From assembly GCF_029227915.1 (NCBI RefSeq), contig NC_079876.1, forward strand, positions 38,361,828-38,425,827: 64,000 nt of DNA. The letters run 5' to 3'. This DNA is from Hydractinia symbiolongicarpus. Its lineage: Eukaryota > Cnidaria > Hydrozoa > Anthoathecata > Hydractiniidae. The notes beneath the pieces were generated by a model. That model did not search any database and was not told where the DNA came from. It saw nothing but the letters and a program-made list of their open reading frames with translations. Shown here in pieces: positions 23,640 to 37,440 of the stretch; position 1 is the stretch's first letter, and each line of letters starts with the position of its first letter. A program made the translations under genes and the position numbers.

Positions 23640-26600
23640 GGAAATGAGTTTACTCTCTGGGTACTTTCTTTGTATACTTTTGACTATACGGGCCGAGTCC
23701 AGGATTTACGGGAAATCGCAGGTTTTCGTTTGCCGGCGATTAAACTTCTTTTATTCAGCGTCTCATCAAAAAATGAAAACATTTTTAAAAACTACAAGTC
23801 TCATGCGTTTTAGTGGTGAAAAAGTGATTTAAAAAATCGTTCGGGAAATGAGTTTACTCCATGGGTACTTTCTTTGCATACTTTTGACTATACGGTCCAA
23901 GCCCGGGATTTACGGGAAATCGCGGATTTTCGTTTGCCGGCGATTAAACTTCTTTTATTCAGTGTCTCATCAAAAATGAAAACATTTTTGAAAACTACAA
24001 GTCTCATGCGTTTTAGTGGTGAAAAAATAATTTAAAAAATCGTTCTGGAAATGAGTTTACTCCCTGGGTACTTTCTTTGTATACTTTTGACTATACGGGC
24101 CGAGTCCGGGATTTAGGGAAATCGCAGGTTTTCGATTGTCGGCGATTAAACTGCTTTTTTTCAGCGTCTCATCAAAAATGAAGACATTTTTGAAAACTAC
24201 AAGTCTCATGCGTTTTAGTGGTGAAAAAATAATTTGAAAAATCGTTCGGGAAATGAATTTACTTCCTGGGTACTTTCTTTGTATACTTTTTACTATACGG
24301 GCCGAGTCCAGGATTTACGGGAAATCGCAGGTTTTCGTTTGCCGGCGATTAAACTTCTTTTATTCAGCGTCTCATCAAAAAATGAAAACATTTTTAAAAA
24401 CTACAAGTCTCATGCGTTTTAGTGGTGAAAAAGTGATTTAAAAAATCGTTCGGGAAATGAGTTTACTCCCTGGGTACTTTCTTTGTATACTTTTGACTAT
24501 ACGGGGCGAGTCCGGGATTTAGGGAAATCGCAGGTTTTCGTTTGCCGGCGATTAAACTGCTTTTTTTCAGCGTCTCATCAAAAATGAAAACATTTTTAAA
24601 AACTACAAGTCTCATGCGTTTTAGTAGTGAGAAAATAATTTAAAAAATCGTTCGGGAAATGAGTTTACTTCCTGGGTACTTTCTTTGTATACTTTTGACT
24701 ATACGGGCCAAGCCGGGATTTACAGGAAATCGCGGGTTTTCGTTTGCCGGCGATTAAACTTCTTTTATTCAGCGTCTCATCAAAATGAGAACATTTTTAA
24801 AAACTACAAGTCTTATGCGTTTTAGTGATGAAAAAATAATTTAAAAAATCGTTCTGGAAATGAGTTTACTCACAGGGTACTTTCTTTGTATACATTCGAC
24901 TATACGTGCCAAGCCCGGGATTTACGGGAAATCGCGGGTTTTCGTTTGCCGGCGATTAAACTGCTTTTATTCAGCGTCTCATCAAAAAATGAAAACATTT
25001 TTAAAAACTACAAGTCTCATGCGTTTTAGTGGTGAAAAAGTGATTTAAAAAATCGTTCGGGAAATGAGTTTACTCAATGGGTACTTTCTTTGCATACTTT
25101 TGACTATACGGTCCAAACCCGGGATTTACGGGAAATCGCGGATTTTCGTTTGCCGGCGATTAAACTTCTTTTATTCAGTGTCTCATCAAAAATGAAAACA
25201 TTTTTGAAAACTACAAGTCTCATGCGTTTTAGTGGTGAAAAAATAATTTAAAAAATCGTTCTGGAAATGAGTTTACTCCCTGGGTACTTTCTTTGTATAC
25301 TTTTGACTATACGGGCCGAGTCCGGGATTTACGGGAAATCGCAGGTTTTCGATTGTCGGCGATTAAACTGCTTTTTTTCAGCGTCTCATCAAAAATGAAG
25401 ACATTTTTGAAAACTACAAGTCTCATGCGTTTTAGTGGTGAAAAAATAATTTGAAAAATCGTTCGGGAAATGAGTTTACTTCCTGGGTACTTTCTTTGTA
25501 TACTTTTGACTATACGGGCCGAGTCCAGGATTTACGGGAAATCGCAGGTTTTCGTTTGCCGGCGATTAAACTTCTTTTATTCAGCGTCTCATCAAAAAAT
25601 GAAAACATTTTTAAAAACTACAAGTCTCATGCGTTTTAGTGGTGAAAAAGTGATTTAAAAAATCGTTCGGGAAATGAGTTTACTCCCTGGGTACTTTCTT
25701 TGTATACTTTTGACTATACGGGGCGAGTCCGGGATTTAGGGAAATCGCAGGTTTTCGTTTGCCGGCGATTAAACTGCTTTTTTTCAGCGTCTCATCAAAA
25801 ATGAAAACATTTTTGAAAACTACAAGTCTCATGCGTTTTAGTAGTGAGAAAATAATTTAAAAAATCGTTCGGGAAATGAGTTTACTTCCTGGGTACTTTC
25901 TTTGTATACTTTTGACTATACGGGCCAAGCCGGGATTTACAGGAAATCGCGGGTTTTCGTTTGCCGGCGATTAAACTTCTTTTATTCAGCGTCTCATCAA
26001 AATGAGAACATTTTTAAAAACTACAAGTCTTATGCGTTTTAGTGATGAAAAAATAATTTAAAAAATCGTTCTGGAAATGAGTTTACTCACAGGGTACTTT
26101 CTTTGTATACATTCGACTATACGTGCCAAGCCCGGGATTTACGGGAAATCGCGGGTTTTCGTTTGCCGGCGATTAAACTGCTTTTATTCAGCGTCTCATC
26201 AAAAATGAAAACATTCTTGAAAACTACAAGTCTCATGCGTTTTAGTGGTGAAATAATAATTTAAAAAATTGTTTGGGAAATGAGTTTACTCTCTGGGTAC
26301 TTTCTTTGTATACTTTTGACTATACGGGCCGAGTCCAGGATTTACGGGAAATCGCAGGTTTTCGTTTGCCGGCGATTAAACTTCTTTTATTCAGCGTCTC
26401 ATCAAAAAATGAAAACATTTTTAAAAACTACAAGTCTCATGCGTTTTAGTGGTGAAAAAGTGATTTAAAAAATCGTTCGGGAAATGAGTTTACTCCATGG
26501 GTACTTTCTTTGCATACTTTTGACTATACGGGCCAAGCCCGGGATTTACGGGAAATCGCGAATTTTCGTTTGCCGCGATTAAACTTCTTTTATTCAGTGT

Positions 26601-27120
26601 CTCATCAAAAATGAAAACATTTTTGAAAACTACAAGTCTCATGCGTTTTAGTGGTGAAAAAATAATTTAAAAAATCGTTCTGGAAATGAGTTTACTCCCT
26701 GGGTACTTTCTTTGTATACTTTTGATTATACAGGCCGAGTCCGGGATTTAGGGAAATCGCAGGTTTTCGATTGCCGGCGATTAAACTGCTTTTTTTCAGC
26801 GTCTCATCAAAAATGAAGACATTTTTGAAAACTACAAGTCTCATGCGTTTTAGTGGTGAAAAAATAATTTGAAAAATCGTTCGGGAAATGAGTTTACTTC
26901 CTGGGTACTTTCTTTGTATACTTTTGACTATACGGGCCAAGTCCGGGATTTACGGGAAATCGCAGGTTTTCGTTTGCCGGCGATTAAACTTCTTTTATTC
27001 AGCGTCTCATCAAAAAATGAAAACATTTTTAAAAACTACAAGTCTCATGCGTTTTAGTGGTGAAAAAGTGATTTAAAAAATCGCTCGGGAAATGAGTTTA
27101 CTCCCTGGGTACTTTCTTTG
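23640..27120 (+). repeat. Satellite B: nested 6- and 7-monomer units
   Basis: 'Tctttgcata' marker monomers lie at 23871, 25087 and 26507, which is spacing of 1,216 bp (6 monomers) and 1,420 bp (7 monomers). The block from about 23644 therefore recurs from 26280 at 2,636 bp. The intervening monomers, such as those with 'tttgaaaaatcgttcggg' and 'aaaaagtgattt', are repeated in the same order. Confidence 0.75.
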
Positions 27121-28393
27121 CATACTTTTGACAATACGGGCCAAGCCCGGGATTTACGGGAAATCGCGGATTTTCGTTTGCCGGCGATTAAACTTCTTTT
27201 ATTCAGTGTCTCATCAAAAATGAAAACATTGTTGAAAACTACAAGTCTCATGCGTTTTAGTGGTGAAAAAATAATTTAAAAAATCGTTCGGGAAATGAGT
27301 TTACTCCCTGGGTACTTTCTTTGTATACTTTTCACTATACGGGCCAAGCCGGAAGTTACGGGAAATCGCGGGTTTTCGTTTGCCGGCGATTAAACTTCTT
27401 TTATTCAGCGTCTCATCAAAAATGAAAACATTTTTAAAAACTACAAGTCTTATGCGTTTTAGTGGTGAAAAAATAATTTAAAAAATCGTTCTTGAAATGA
27501 GTTTACACCCTGGGTACTTTCTTTGTATACTTTTGACTATACGGGCCGAGTCCGGGATTTAGGGAAATCGCAGGTTTTCGTTTGCCGGCGATTAAACTTC
27601 TTTTTTCAGCGTCTCATCAAAAATGAAGACATTTTTGAAAACTACAAGTCTCATGCGTTTTAGTGGTGAAAAAATAATTTGAAAAATCGTTCGGGAAATG
27701 AGTTTACTTCCTGGGTACTTTCTTTGTATACTTTTGACTATACGGGCCAAGCCGGGATTTACGGGAAATCGCGGGTTTTGCGTTTGCCGGCGATTAAACT
27801 TCTTTTATTCAGCGTCTCATCAAAAATGAAAACATTTTTAAAAACTACAAGTCTTATGCGTTTTAGTTATGAAAAAATAATTTAAAAAATCGTTCTGGAA
27901 ATGAGTTTACTCACAGGGTACTTTCTTTGTATACATTCGACTATACGTGCCAAGCCCGGGATTTACGGGAAATCGCGGGTTTTCGTTTGCCGGCGATAAA
28001 ACTGCTGCTATTCAGCGTCTCATCAAAAATGAAAACATTCTTGAAAACTACAAGTCTCATGCGTTTTAGTGGTGAAATAATAATTTAAAAAATCGTTTGG
28101 GAAATGAGTTTACTCCCTGGGTACTTTCTTTGTATACTTTTGACTATACGGGCCGAGTCCAGGATTTACGGGAAATCGCAGGTTTTTGTTTGCCAGCGAT
28201 TAAACTTCTTTTATTCAGCGTCTCATCAAAAATGAAAACATTTTTAAAAACTACAAGTCTTATGCGTTTTAGTGGTGAAAAAATAATTTAAAAAATCGTT
28301 CTGGAAATGAGTTTACACCCTGGGTACTTTCTTTGTATACTTTTGACTATACGGGCCGAGTCCGGGATTTAGGGAAATCGCAGGTTTTCGTTT

Positions 28394-28459
28394 GCCGGCG
28401 AATAAACTGCTTTTTTCAGCGTCTCATCAAAAATGAAGACATTTGGCGGGTTTTCGTTT
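28394..28459 (+). repeat. Truncated satellite B monomer (66 bp)
   Basis: From one 'gccggcg' at 28394 to the next at 28460 is 66 bp instead of about 203. The text passes from 'atgaagacattt' straight into 'ggcgggttttcg', so about 137 bp spanning the end of one monomer and the start of the next are missing. Confidence 0.88.
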
Positions 28460-30082
28460 GCCGGCGATTAAACTTCTTTTATTTAGCGTCTCACCAAAAA
28501 TGAAAACATTTTTGAAAACTACAAGTCTCAAGCGTTTTAGTGATGAAAAAATAATTTAAAAAATCGTTCTGGAAATGAGTTTACTCACAGGGTACTTTCT
28601 TTGTATACATTCGACTATACGTGCCAAGCCCGGGATTTACGGGAAATCGCGGGTTTTCGTTTGCCGGCGATAAAACTGCTGCTATTCAGCGTCTCATCAA
28701 AAATGAAAACATTCTTGAAAACTACAAGTCTCATGCGTTTTAGTGGTGAAATAATAATTTAAAAAATCGTTTGGGAAATGAGTTTACTCCCTGGGTACTA
28801 TCTTTGTATACTTTTGACTATACGGGCCGAGTCCAGGATTTACGGGAAATCGCAGGTTTTTGTTTGCCAGCGATTAAACTTCTTTTATTCAGCGTCTCAT
28901 CAAAAAATGAAAACATTTTTAAAAACTACAAGTCTTATGCGTTTTAGTGATGAAAAAATAATTTATAAAATCGTTCGGGAAATGAGTTTACTCCCTGGGT
29001 ACTTTCTTTGCATACTTTTGACTATACGGGCCAAGCCCGGGATTTACGGGAAATCGCGGATTTTCGTTTGCCGGCGATTAAACTTCTTTTATTCAGTGTC
29101 TCATCAAAAAAAAAAAACATTTTTGAAAACTACAAGTCTCATGCGTTTTAGTGGTGAAAAAATAATTTAAAAAATCGTTCGGGAAATGAGTTTACTCCCT
29201 GGGTACTTTCTTTGTATACTTTTGACTATACGGGCCAAGCCGGGAGTTACGGGAAATCGCGGGTTTTCGTTTGCCGGCGAATAAACTTCTTTTATTCAGC
29301 GTCTCATCAAAAATGAAAACATTTTTAAAAACTAAAAGTCTTATGCGTTTTAGTGGTGAAAAAATAATTTAAAAAATCGTTCTGGAAATGAGTTTACTCC
29401 CTGGGTACTTTCTTTGTATAGTTTTGACTATACGGGCCGATTCCGGGATTTAGGGAAATCGCAGGTTTTCGTTTGCCGGCGATTAAACTGCTTTTTTTCA
29501 GCGTCTCATCAAAAATGAAAACATTTTTGAAAACTACAAGTCTCATCCGTTTTAGTGATGAAAAAATAATTTAAAAAATCGTTCTGGAAATGAGTTTACT
29601 CACAGGGTACTTTCTTTGTATACATTCGACTATACGCGCCAAGCCCGGGATTTACGGGAAATCGCGGGTTTTCGTTTGCCGGCGATAAAACTGCTGCTAT
29701 TCAGCGTCTCATCAAAAATGAAAACATTCTTGAAAACTACAAGTCTCATGCGTTTTAGTGGTGAAATAATAATTTAAAAAATCGTTTGGGAAATGAGTTT
29801 ACTCCCTGGGTACTTTCTTTGTATACTTTTGACTATACGGGCCGAGTCCAGGATTTACGGGAAATCGCAGGTTTTTGTTTGCCAGCGATTAAACTTCTTT
29901 TATTCAGCGTCTCATCAAAAATGAAAACATTTTTAAAAACTACAAGTCTTATGCGTTTTAGTGGTGAAAAAATAATTTAAAAAATCGTTCTGGAAATGAG
30001 TTTACACCCTGGGTACTTTCTTTGTATACTTTTGACTATACGGGCCGAGTCCGGGATTTAGGGAAATCGCAGGTTTTCGTTT

Positions 30083-30148
30083 GCCGGCGAATAAACTGCT
30101 TTTTTCAGCGTCTCATCAAAAATGAAGACATTTGGCGGGTTTTCGTTT
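30083..30148 (+). repeat. Truncated satellite B monomer (66 bp), second copy
   Basis: The same 'gaagacatttggcggg' scar as at 28394, exactly 1,689 bp downstream. It was copied along with the higher-order unit. Confidence 0.88.
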
Positions 30149-33100
30149 GCCGGCGATTAAACTTCTTTTATTTAGCGTCTCACCAAAAATGAAAACATTT
30201 TTGAAAACTACAAGTCTCAAGCGTTTTAGTGATGAAAAAATAATTTAAAAAATCGTTCTGGAAATGAGTTTACTCACAGGGTACTTTCTTTGTATACATT
30301 CGACTATACGTGCCAAGCCCGGGATTTACGGGAAATCGCGGGTTTTCGTTTGCCGGCGATAAAACTGCTGCTATTCAGCGTCTCATCAAAAATGAAAACA
30401 TTCTTGAAAACTACAAGTCTCATGCGTTTTAGTGGTGAAATAATAATTTAAAAAATCGTTTGGGAAATGAGTTTACTCCCTGGGTACTATCTTTGTATAC
30501 TTTTGACTATACGGGCCGAGTCCAGGATTTACGGGAAATCGCAGGTTTTTGTTTGCCAGCGATTAAACTTCTTTTATTCAGCGTCTCATCAAAAAATGAA
30601 AACATTTTTAAAAACTACAAGTCTTATGCGTTTTAGTGATGAAAAAATAATTTATAAAATCGTTCGGGAAATGAGTTTACTCCCTGGGTACTTTTTTTGC
30701 ATACTTTTGACTATACGGGCCAAGCCCGGGATTTACGGGAAATCGCGGATTTTCGTTTGCCGGCGATTAAACTTCTTTTATTCAGTGTCTCATCAAAAAA
30801 AAAAAACATTTTTGAAAACTACAAGTCTCATGCGTTTTAGTGGTGAAAAAATAATTTAAAAAATCGTTCGGGAAATGAGTTTACTCCCTGGGTACTTTCT
30901 TTGTATACTTTTGACTATACGGGCCAAGCCGGGAGTTACGGGAAATCGCGGGTTTTCGTTTGCCGGCGAATAAACTTCTTTTATTCAGCGTCTCATCAAA
31001 AATGAAAACATTTTTAAAAACTAAAAGTCTTATGCGTTTTAGTGGTGAAAAAATAATTTAAAAAATCGTTCTGGAAATGAGTTTACTCCCTGGGTACTTT
31101 CTTTGTATAGTTTTGACTATACGGGCCGATTCCGGGATTTAGGGAAATCGCAGGTTTTCGTTTGCCGGCGATTAAACTGCTTTTTTTCAGCGTCTCATCA
31201 AAAATGAAAACATTTTTGAAAACTACAAGTCTCATCCGTTTTAGTGGTGAAAAGTAATTTAAAAAATCGTTTGGAAAATGAGTTTACGCCCTGGGTACTT
31301 TCTTTGTATACTTTTGACTATACGGCCGAGTCCAGGATTTACGGGAAATCGCAGGTTTTCGTTTGCCGGCGATTAAACTTCTTTTATTCAGCGTCTCATC
31401 AAAAATGAAAACATTTTTAAAAACTACAAGTCTCATGCGTTTTAGTGGTGAAAAAGTAATTTAAAAAATCGTTCGGGAAATGAGTTTACTCCCTGGGTAC
31501 TTTCTTTGTATACTTTTGACTATACGGGCCAAGCCCGGGATTTACGGGAAATCGCGGGTTTTCGTTTGCCGGTGATTAAACTTCTTTTATTCAGCGTCTC
31601 ATAAAAAATGAAAACATTTTTGAAAACTACAAGTCTCATGCGTTTTAGTGGTGAAAAAATAATTTAAAAAATTGTTCGGGAAATGAGTTTACTCCCTGGG
31701 TACTTTCTTTGTATACTTTTGACTATACGGGCCAAGCCGGGATTTACGGGAAATCGCGGGTTTTCGTTTGCCGGCGATTAAACTTCTTTTATTCAGCGTC
31801 TCATTAAAAATGAAAACATTTTTAAAAACTACAAGTCTTATGCGTTTTAGTGGTGAAAAAATAATTTAAAAAATCGTTCTGGAAATGAGTTTACTCCCTG
31901 GGTACTTTCTTTGTATACTTTTGACTATACGGGCCGAGTCCGGGATTTAGGGAAATTGCAGGTTTTCGTTTGCCGGCGATTAAACTGCTTTTTTTCAGCG
32001 TCTCATAAAAAATGAAAACATTTTTGAAAACTACAAGTCTCATGCGTTTTAGTGGTGAAAAAATAATTTAAAAAATTGTTCGGGAAATGAGTTTACTCCC
32101 TGGGTACTTTCTTTGTATACTTTTGACTATACGGGCCAAGCCGGGATTTACGGGAAATCGCGGGTTTTCGTTTGCCGGAGATTAAACTTCTTTTATTCAG
32201 CGTCTCATTAAAAATGAAAACATTTTTGAAAACTACAAGTCTCATGCGTTTTAGTGGTGAAAAAATAATTTTAAAATTGTTCGGGAAATGAGTTTACTCC
32301 CTGGGTACTTTCTTTGTATACTTTTGACTATACGGGCCAAGCCGGGATTTACGGGAAATCGCGGGTTTTCGTTTGCCGGCGATTAAACTTCTTTTATTCA
32401 GCGTCTCATTAAAAATGAAAACATTTTTAAAAACTACAAGTCTTATGCGTTTTAGTGGTGAAAAAATAATTTAAAAAATCGTTCTGGAAATGAGTTTACT
32501 CCCTGGGTACTTTCTTTGTATACTTTTGACTATACGGGCCGAGTCCCGGGATTTAGGGAAATTGCAGGTTTTCGTTTGCCGGCGATTAAACTGCTTTTTT
32601 TCAGCGTCTCATCAAAAATGAAAACATTTTTGAAAACTACAAGTCTCATGCGTTTTAGTGGTGAAAAAGTAATTTAAAAAATCGTTCGGGAAATGAGTTT
32701 ACTCCCTGGGTACTTTCTTTGTATACTTTTGACTATACGGGCCAAGCCCAGGATTTACGGGAAATCGCGGGTTTTCGTTTGCCGGCGATTAAACTTCTTT
32801 TATTCAGCGTCTCATCAAAAATGAAAACATTTTTAAAAACTACAAGTAATATGCGTTTTAGTGGTGAAAAAATAATTTAAAAATTCGTTCTGGAAATGAG
32901 TTTACTCCCTGGGTACTTTCTTTGTATACTTTTGACTATACGGGCCAAGTCCGGGATTTACGGGAAATCGCAGGTTTTCGTTTGCCGGCGATTAAACTGC
33001 TTTTATTCAGCGTGTCATCAAAAATGAAAACATTTTTAAAAACTACAAGTCTCATGCGTTTTAGTGGTGAAAAAATAATTTGAAATATCGTTCGGGAAAT

Positions 33101-36050
33101 GAGTTTACTTCCTGGGTACTTTCTTTGTATACTTTTGACTATACGGGCCAAGCCGGGATTTACGGGAAATCGCGGGTTTTGCGTTTGCCGGCGATTAAAC
33201 TTCTTTTATTCCGCGTCTCATCAAGAATGAAAACATTTTTAAAAACTACAAGTCTTATGCGTTTTAGTGATGAAAAAATAATTTAAAAAATCGTTCTGGA
33301 AATGAGTTTACTCACAGGGTACTTTCTTTGTATACGTTCGACTATACGTGCCAAGCCCGGAATTTACGGGAAATCGCGGGTTTTCATTTGCCGGCGATAA
33401 AACTGCTGCTATTCAGCGTCTCATCAAAAATGAAAACATTCTTGAAAACTACAAGTCTCATGCGTTTTAGTGGTGAAATAATAATTTAAAAAATCGTTTG
33501 GGAAATGAGTTTACTCCCTGGGTACTTTCTTTGTATACTTTTGACTATACGGGCCGAGTCCAGGATTTACGGGAAATCGCAGGTTTTTGTTTGCCAGCGA
33601 TTAAACTTCTTTTATTCAGCGTCTCATCAAAAAATGAAAACATTTTTAAAAACTACAAGTCTTATGCGTTTTAGTGATGAAAAAATAATTTAAAAAATCG
33701 TTCGGGAAATGAGTTTACTCCCTGGGTACTTTCTTTGCATACTTTTGACTATACGGGCCAAGCCCGGGATTTACGGGAAATCGCGGATTTTCGTTTGCCG
33801 GCGATTAAACTTCTTTTATTCAGTGTCTCATCAAAAATGAAAACATTTTTGAAAACTACAAGTCTCATGCGTTTTAGTGGTGAAAAAATAATTTAAAAAA
33901 TCGTTCGGGAAATGAGTTTACTCCCTGGGTACTTTCTTTGTATACTTTTGACTATACGGGCCAAGCCGGGAGTTACGGGAAATCGCGGGTTTTCGTTTGC
34001 CGGCGATTAAACTTCTTTTATTCAGCGTCTCATCAAAAATGAAAACATTTTTAAAAACTAAAAGTCTTATGCGTTTTAGTGGTGAAAAAATAATTTAAAA
34101 TATCGTTCTGGAAACGAGTTTACTCCCTGGGTACTTTCTTTGTATAGTTTTGACTATACGGGCCGATTCCGGGATTTAGGGAAATCGCAGGTTTTCGTTT
34201 GCCGGCGATTAAACTGCTTTTTTTTAGCGTCTCATCAAAAATGAAAACATTTTTGAAAACTACAAGTCTCATGCGTTTTAGTGGTGAAAAGTAATTTAAA
34301 AAATCGTTTGGAAAATGAGTTTACGCCCTGGGTACTTTCTTTGTATACTTTTGACTATACGACCAAGCCCGGGATTTACGGGAAATCGCGGGTTTTCGTT
34401 TGCCGGCGATTAAACTTCTTTTATTCAGCGTCCCATCAAATATGAAAATATTTTTAAAAATTACAAATCTTATGCGTTTTAGTGGTGGGAAAATAATTTA
34501 AAAAATCGTTCTGGAAATGAGTTTACTCACAGGGTACTTTCTTTGTATACATTCGACTATACGTGCCGAACCCGGGATTTACGGGAAATCGCGGGTTTTC
34601 GTTTGCCGGCGATTAAACTGCTTTTATTCAGCGTCTCATTAAAATTGAAAACATTCTTGAAAACTACAAGTCTCATGCGTTTTAGTGGTGAAAAAATAAT
34701 TTAAAAAATCGTTCGGGAAATGAGTTTACTCCCTGGGTACTTTCTTTGTATACTTTTGACTATACGGGCCAAGCCGGGAGTTACGGGAAATCGCGGGTTT
34801 TCGTTTGCCGGCGATTAAACTTCTTTTATTCAGCGTCTCATCAAAAATGAAAACATTTTTAAAAACTAAAAGTCTTATGCGTTTTAGTGGTGAAAAAATA
34901 ATTTAAAATATCGTTCTGGAAATGAGTTTACTCCCTGGGTACTTTCTTTGTATAGTTTTGACTATACGGGCCGATTCCGGGATTTAGGGAAATCGCAGGT
35001 TTTCGTTTGCCGGCGATTAAACTGCTTTTTTTTAGCGTCTCATCAAAAATGAAAACATTTTTGAAAACTACAAGTCTCATGCGTTTTAGTGGTGAAAAGT
35101 AATTTAAAAAATCGTTTGGAAAATGAGTTTACGCCCTGGGTACTTTCTTTGTATACTTTTGACTATACGACCAAGCCCGGGATTTACGGGAAATCGCGGG
35201 TTTTCGTTTGCCGGCGATTAAACTTCTTTTATTCAGCGTCCCATCAAATATGAAAACATTCTTGAAAACTACAAGTCTCATGCGTTTTAGTGGTGAAATA
35301 ATAATTTAAAAAATTGTTCGGGAAATGAGTTTACTCCCTGGGTACTTTCTTTGTATACTTTTGACTATACGGGCCGAGTCCAGGATTTACGGGAAATCGC
35401 AGGTTTTCGTTTGCCGGCGATTAAACTTCTTTTATTCAGCGTCTCATCAAAAATGAAAACATTTTTAAAAACTACAAGTCTCATGCGTTTTAGTGGTGAA
35501 AAAGTAATTTAAAAAATCGTTCGGGAAATGAGTTTACTCCCTGGGTACTTTCTTTGCATACTTTTGACTATACGGGCCAAGCCCGGGATTTACGGGAAAT
35601 CGCGGGTTTTCGTTTGCCGGCGATTAAACTTCTTTTATTCAGCGTCTCATAAAAAATGAAAACATTTTTGAAAACTACAAGTCTCATGCGTTTTAGTGGT
35701 GAAAAAATAATTTAAAAAATTGTTCGGGAAATGAGTTTACTCCCTGGGTACTTTCTTTGTGTACTTTTGACTATACGGGCCAAGCCGGGATTTACGGGAA
35801 ATCGCGGGTTTTCGTTTGCCGGCGATTAAACTTCTTTTATTCAGCGTCTCATCAAAAATGAAAACATTTTTAAAAACTACAAGTCTTATGCGTTTTAGTG
35901 GTGAAAAAATAATTTAAAAATTCGTTCTGGAAATGAGTTTACTCCCTGGGTACTTTCTTTGTATACTTTAGACTATACGGGCCGAGTCCGGGATTTACGG
36001 GAAATCGCAGGTTTTCGTTTGCCGGCGATTAAACTGCTTTTATTCAGCGT

Positions 36051-36060
36051 GTCATTTGAA
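36051..36060 (+). repeat. Satellite B monomer with a 17-bp internal deletion
   Basis: Reads 'gtcatttgaaaac' where other copies have 'gtcatcaaaaatg' followed by 'aaaacatttttg'. Seventeen bases are lost between two 'cat' triplets, consistent with slippage at microhomology. I saw no other monomer with this exact loss. Confidence 0.8.
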
Positions 36061-36229
36061 AACTACAAGTCTCATGCGTTTTAGTGGTGAAAAAATAATT
36101 TAAAAAATCGTTCGAGAAATGAGTTTACTCCCTGGGTACTTTCTTTGTATACTTTTGACTATACGGGGCGAGTCCTAGAATTAAGGGAAATCGCAGGTTT
36201 TCGTTTGCCGGCGATTAAACTGCTTTTTT

Positions 36230-37440
36230 TCAGCGTCTCATCAAAAATGAAGACATTTTTGAAAACTACAAGTCTCATGCGTTTTAGTGGTGAAAAGTAA
36301 TTTAAAAAATCGTTTGGAAAATAAGTTTACGCCCTGGGTACTTTCTTTGTATACTTTTGACTATACGACCAAGCCCGGGATTTACGGGAAATCGCGGGTT
36401 TTCGTTTGCCGGCGATTAAACTTCTTTTATTCAGCGTCCCATCAAATATGACAATATTTTTAAAAACTACAAGTCTTATGCGTTTTAGTGGTGAGAAAAT
36501 AATTTAAAAAATTGTTTTGGAAATGAGTTTACTCACAGGGTACTTTCTTTGTATACATTCGACTATACGTGCCGAACCCGGGATTTACGGGAAATCGCGG
36601 GTTTTCGTTTGCCGGCGATTAAACTGCCTTTATTCAGCGTCTCATCAAAAATAAAAACATTCTTGAAAACTACAAGTCTCATGCGTTTTAGTGGTGAAAT
36701 AATAATTTAAAAAATTGTTTGGGAAATGAGTTTACTCCCTGGGTACTTTCTTTGTATACTTTTGACTATACGGGCCGAGTCCAGGATTTACGGGAAATCG
36801 CAGGTTTTCGTTTGCCGGCGATTAAACTGCTTTTTTTCAGCGTATCATCAAAAATGAAGACATTTTTGAAAACTACAAGTCTCATGCGTTTTAGTGGTGA
36901 AAAGTAATTTAAAAAATCGTTTGGAAAATGAGTTTACGCCCTGGGTACTTTCTTTGTATACTTTTGACTATACGACCAAGCCCGGGATTTACGGGAAATC
37001 GCGGGTTTTCGTTTGCCGGCGATTAAACTTCTTTTATTCAGCGTCCCATCAAGTATGAAAATATTTTTAAAAACTACAAGTCTTATGCGTTTTAGTGGTG
37101 AGAAAATAATTTAAAAAATTGTTTTGGAAATGAGTTTACTCACAGGGTACTTTCTTTGTATACATTCGACTATACGTGCCGAACCCGGGATTTACGGGAA
37201 ATCGCGGGTTTTCGTTTGCCGGCGATTAAACTGCCTTTATTCAGCGTCTCATCAAAAATAAAAACATTCTTGAAAACTACAAGTCTCATGCGTTTTAGTG
37301 GTGAAATAATAATTTAAAAAATTGTTTGGGAAATGAGTTTACTCCCTGGGTACTTTCTTTGTATACTTTTGACTATACGGGCCGAGTCCAGGATTTACGG
37401 GAAATCGCAGGTTTTCGTTTGCCGGCGATTAAACTTCTTT
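36230..37440 (+). repeat. Satellite B: 607-bp trimer, two copies
   Basis: 'Gaccaagcccggg' at 36367 recurs at 36974. The preceding 'gtgaaaagtaattt' monomer and the following 'ctcacagggtac' and 'tgcctttattcagcg' monomers recur in order. The offset of 607 bp is three monomers. Confidence 0.8.

Larger units (their letters stand above)
27866..31243 (+). repeat. Satellite B: 1,689-bp out-of-register unit, two copies
   Basis: Copies are about 27866-29554 and 29555-31243. 'Acagggtac' at 27913 and 28587 recurs at 29602 and 30276. The unit is about 8.3 monomers because it holds a 66-bp truncated monomer. Both copies share the truncation, a 12-base A run (29106-29117 and 30795-30806) and 'gtactatctttg'. 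I see very few differences between copies. Confidence 0.88.
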
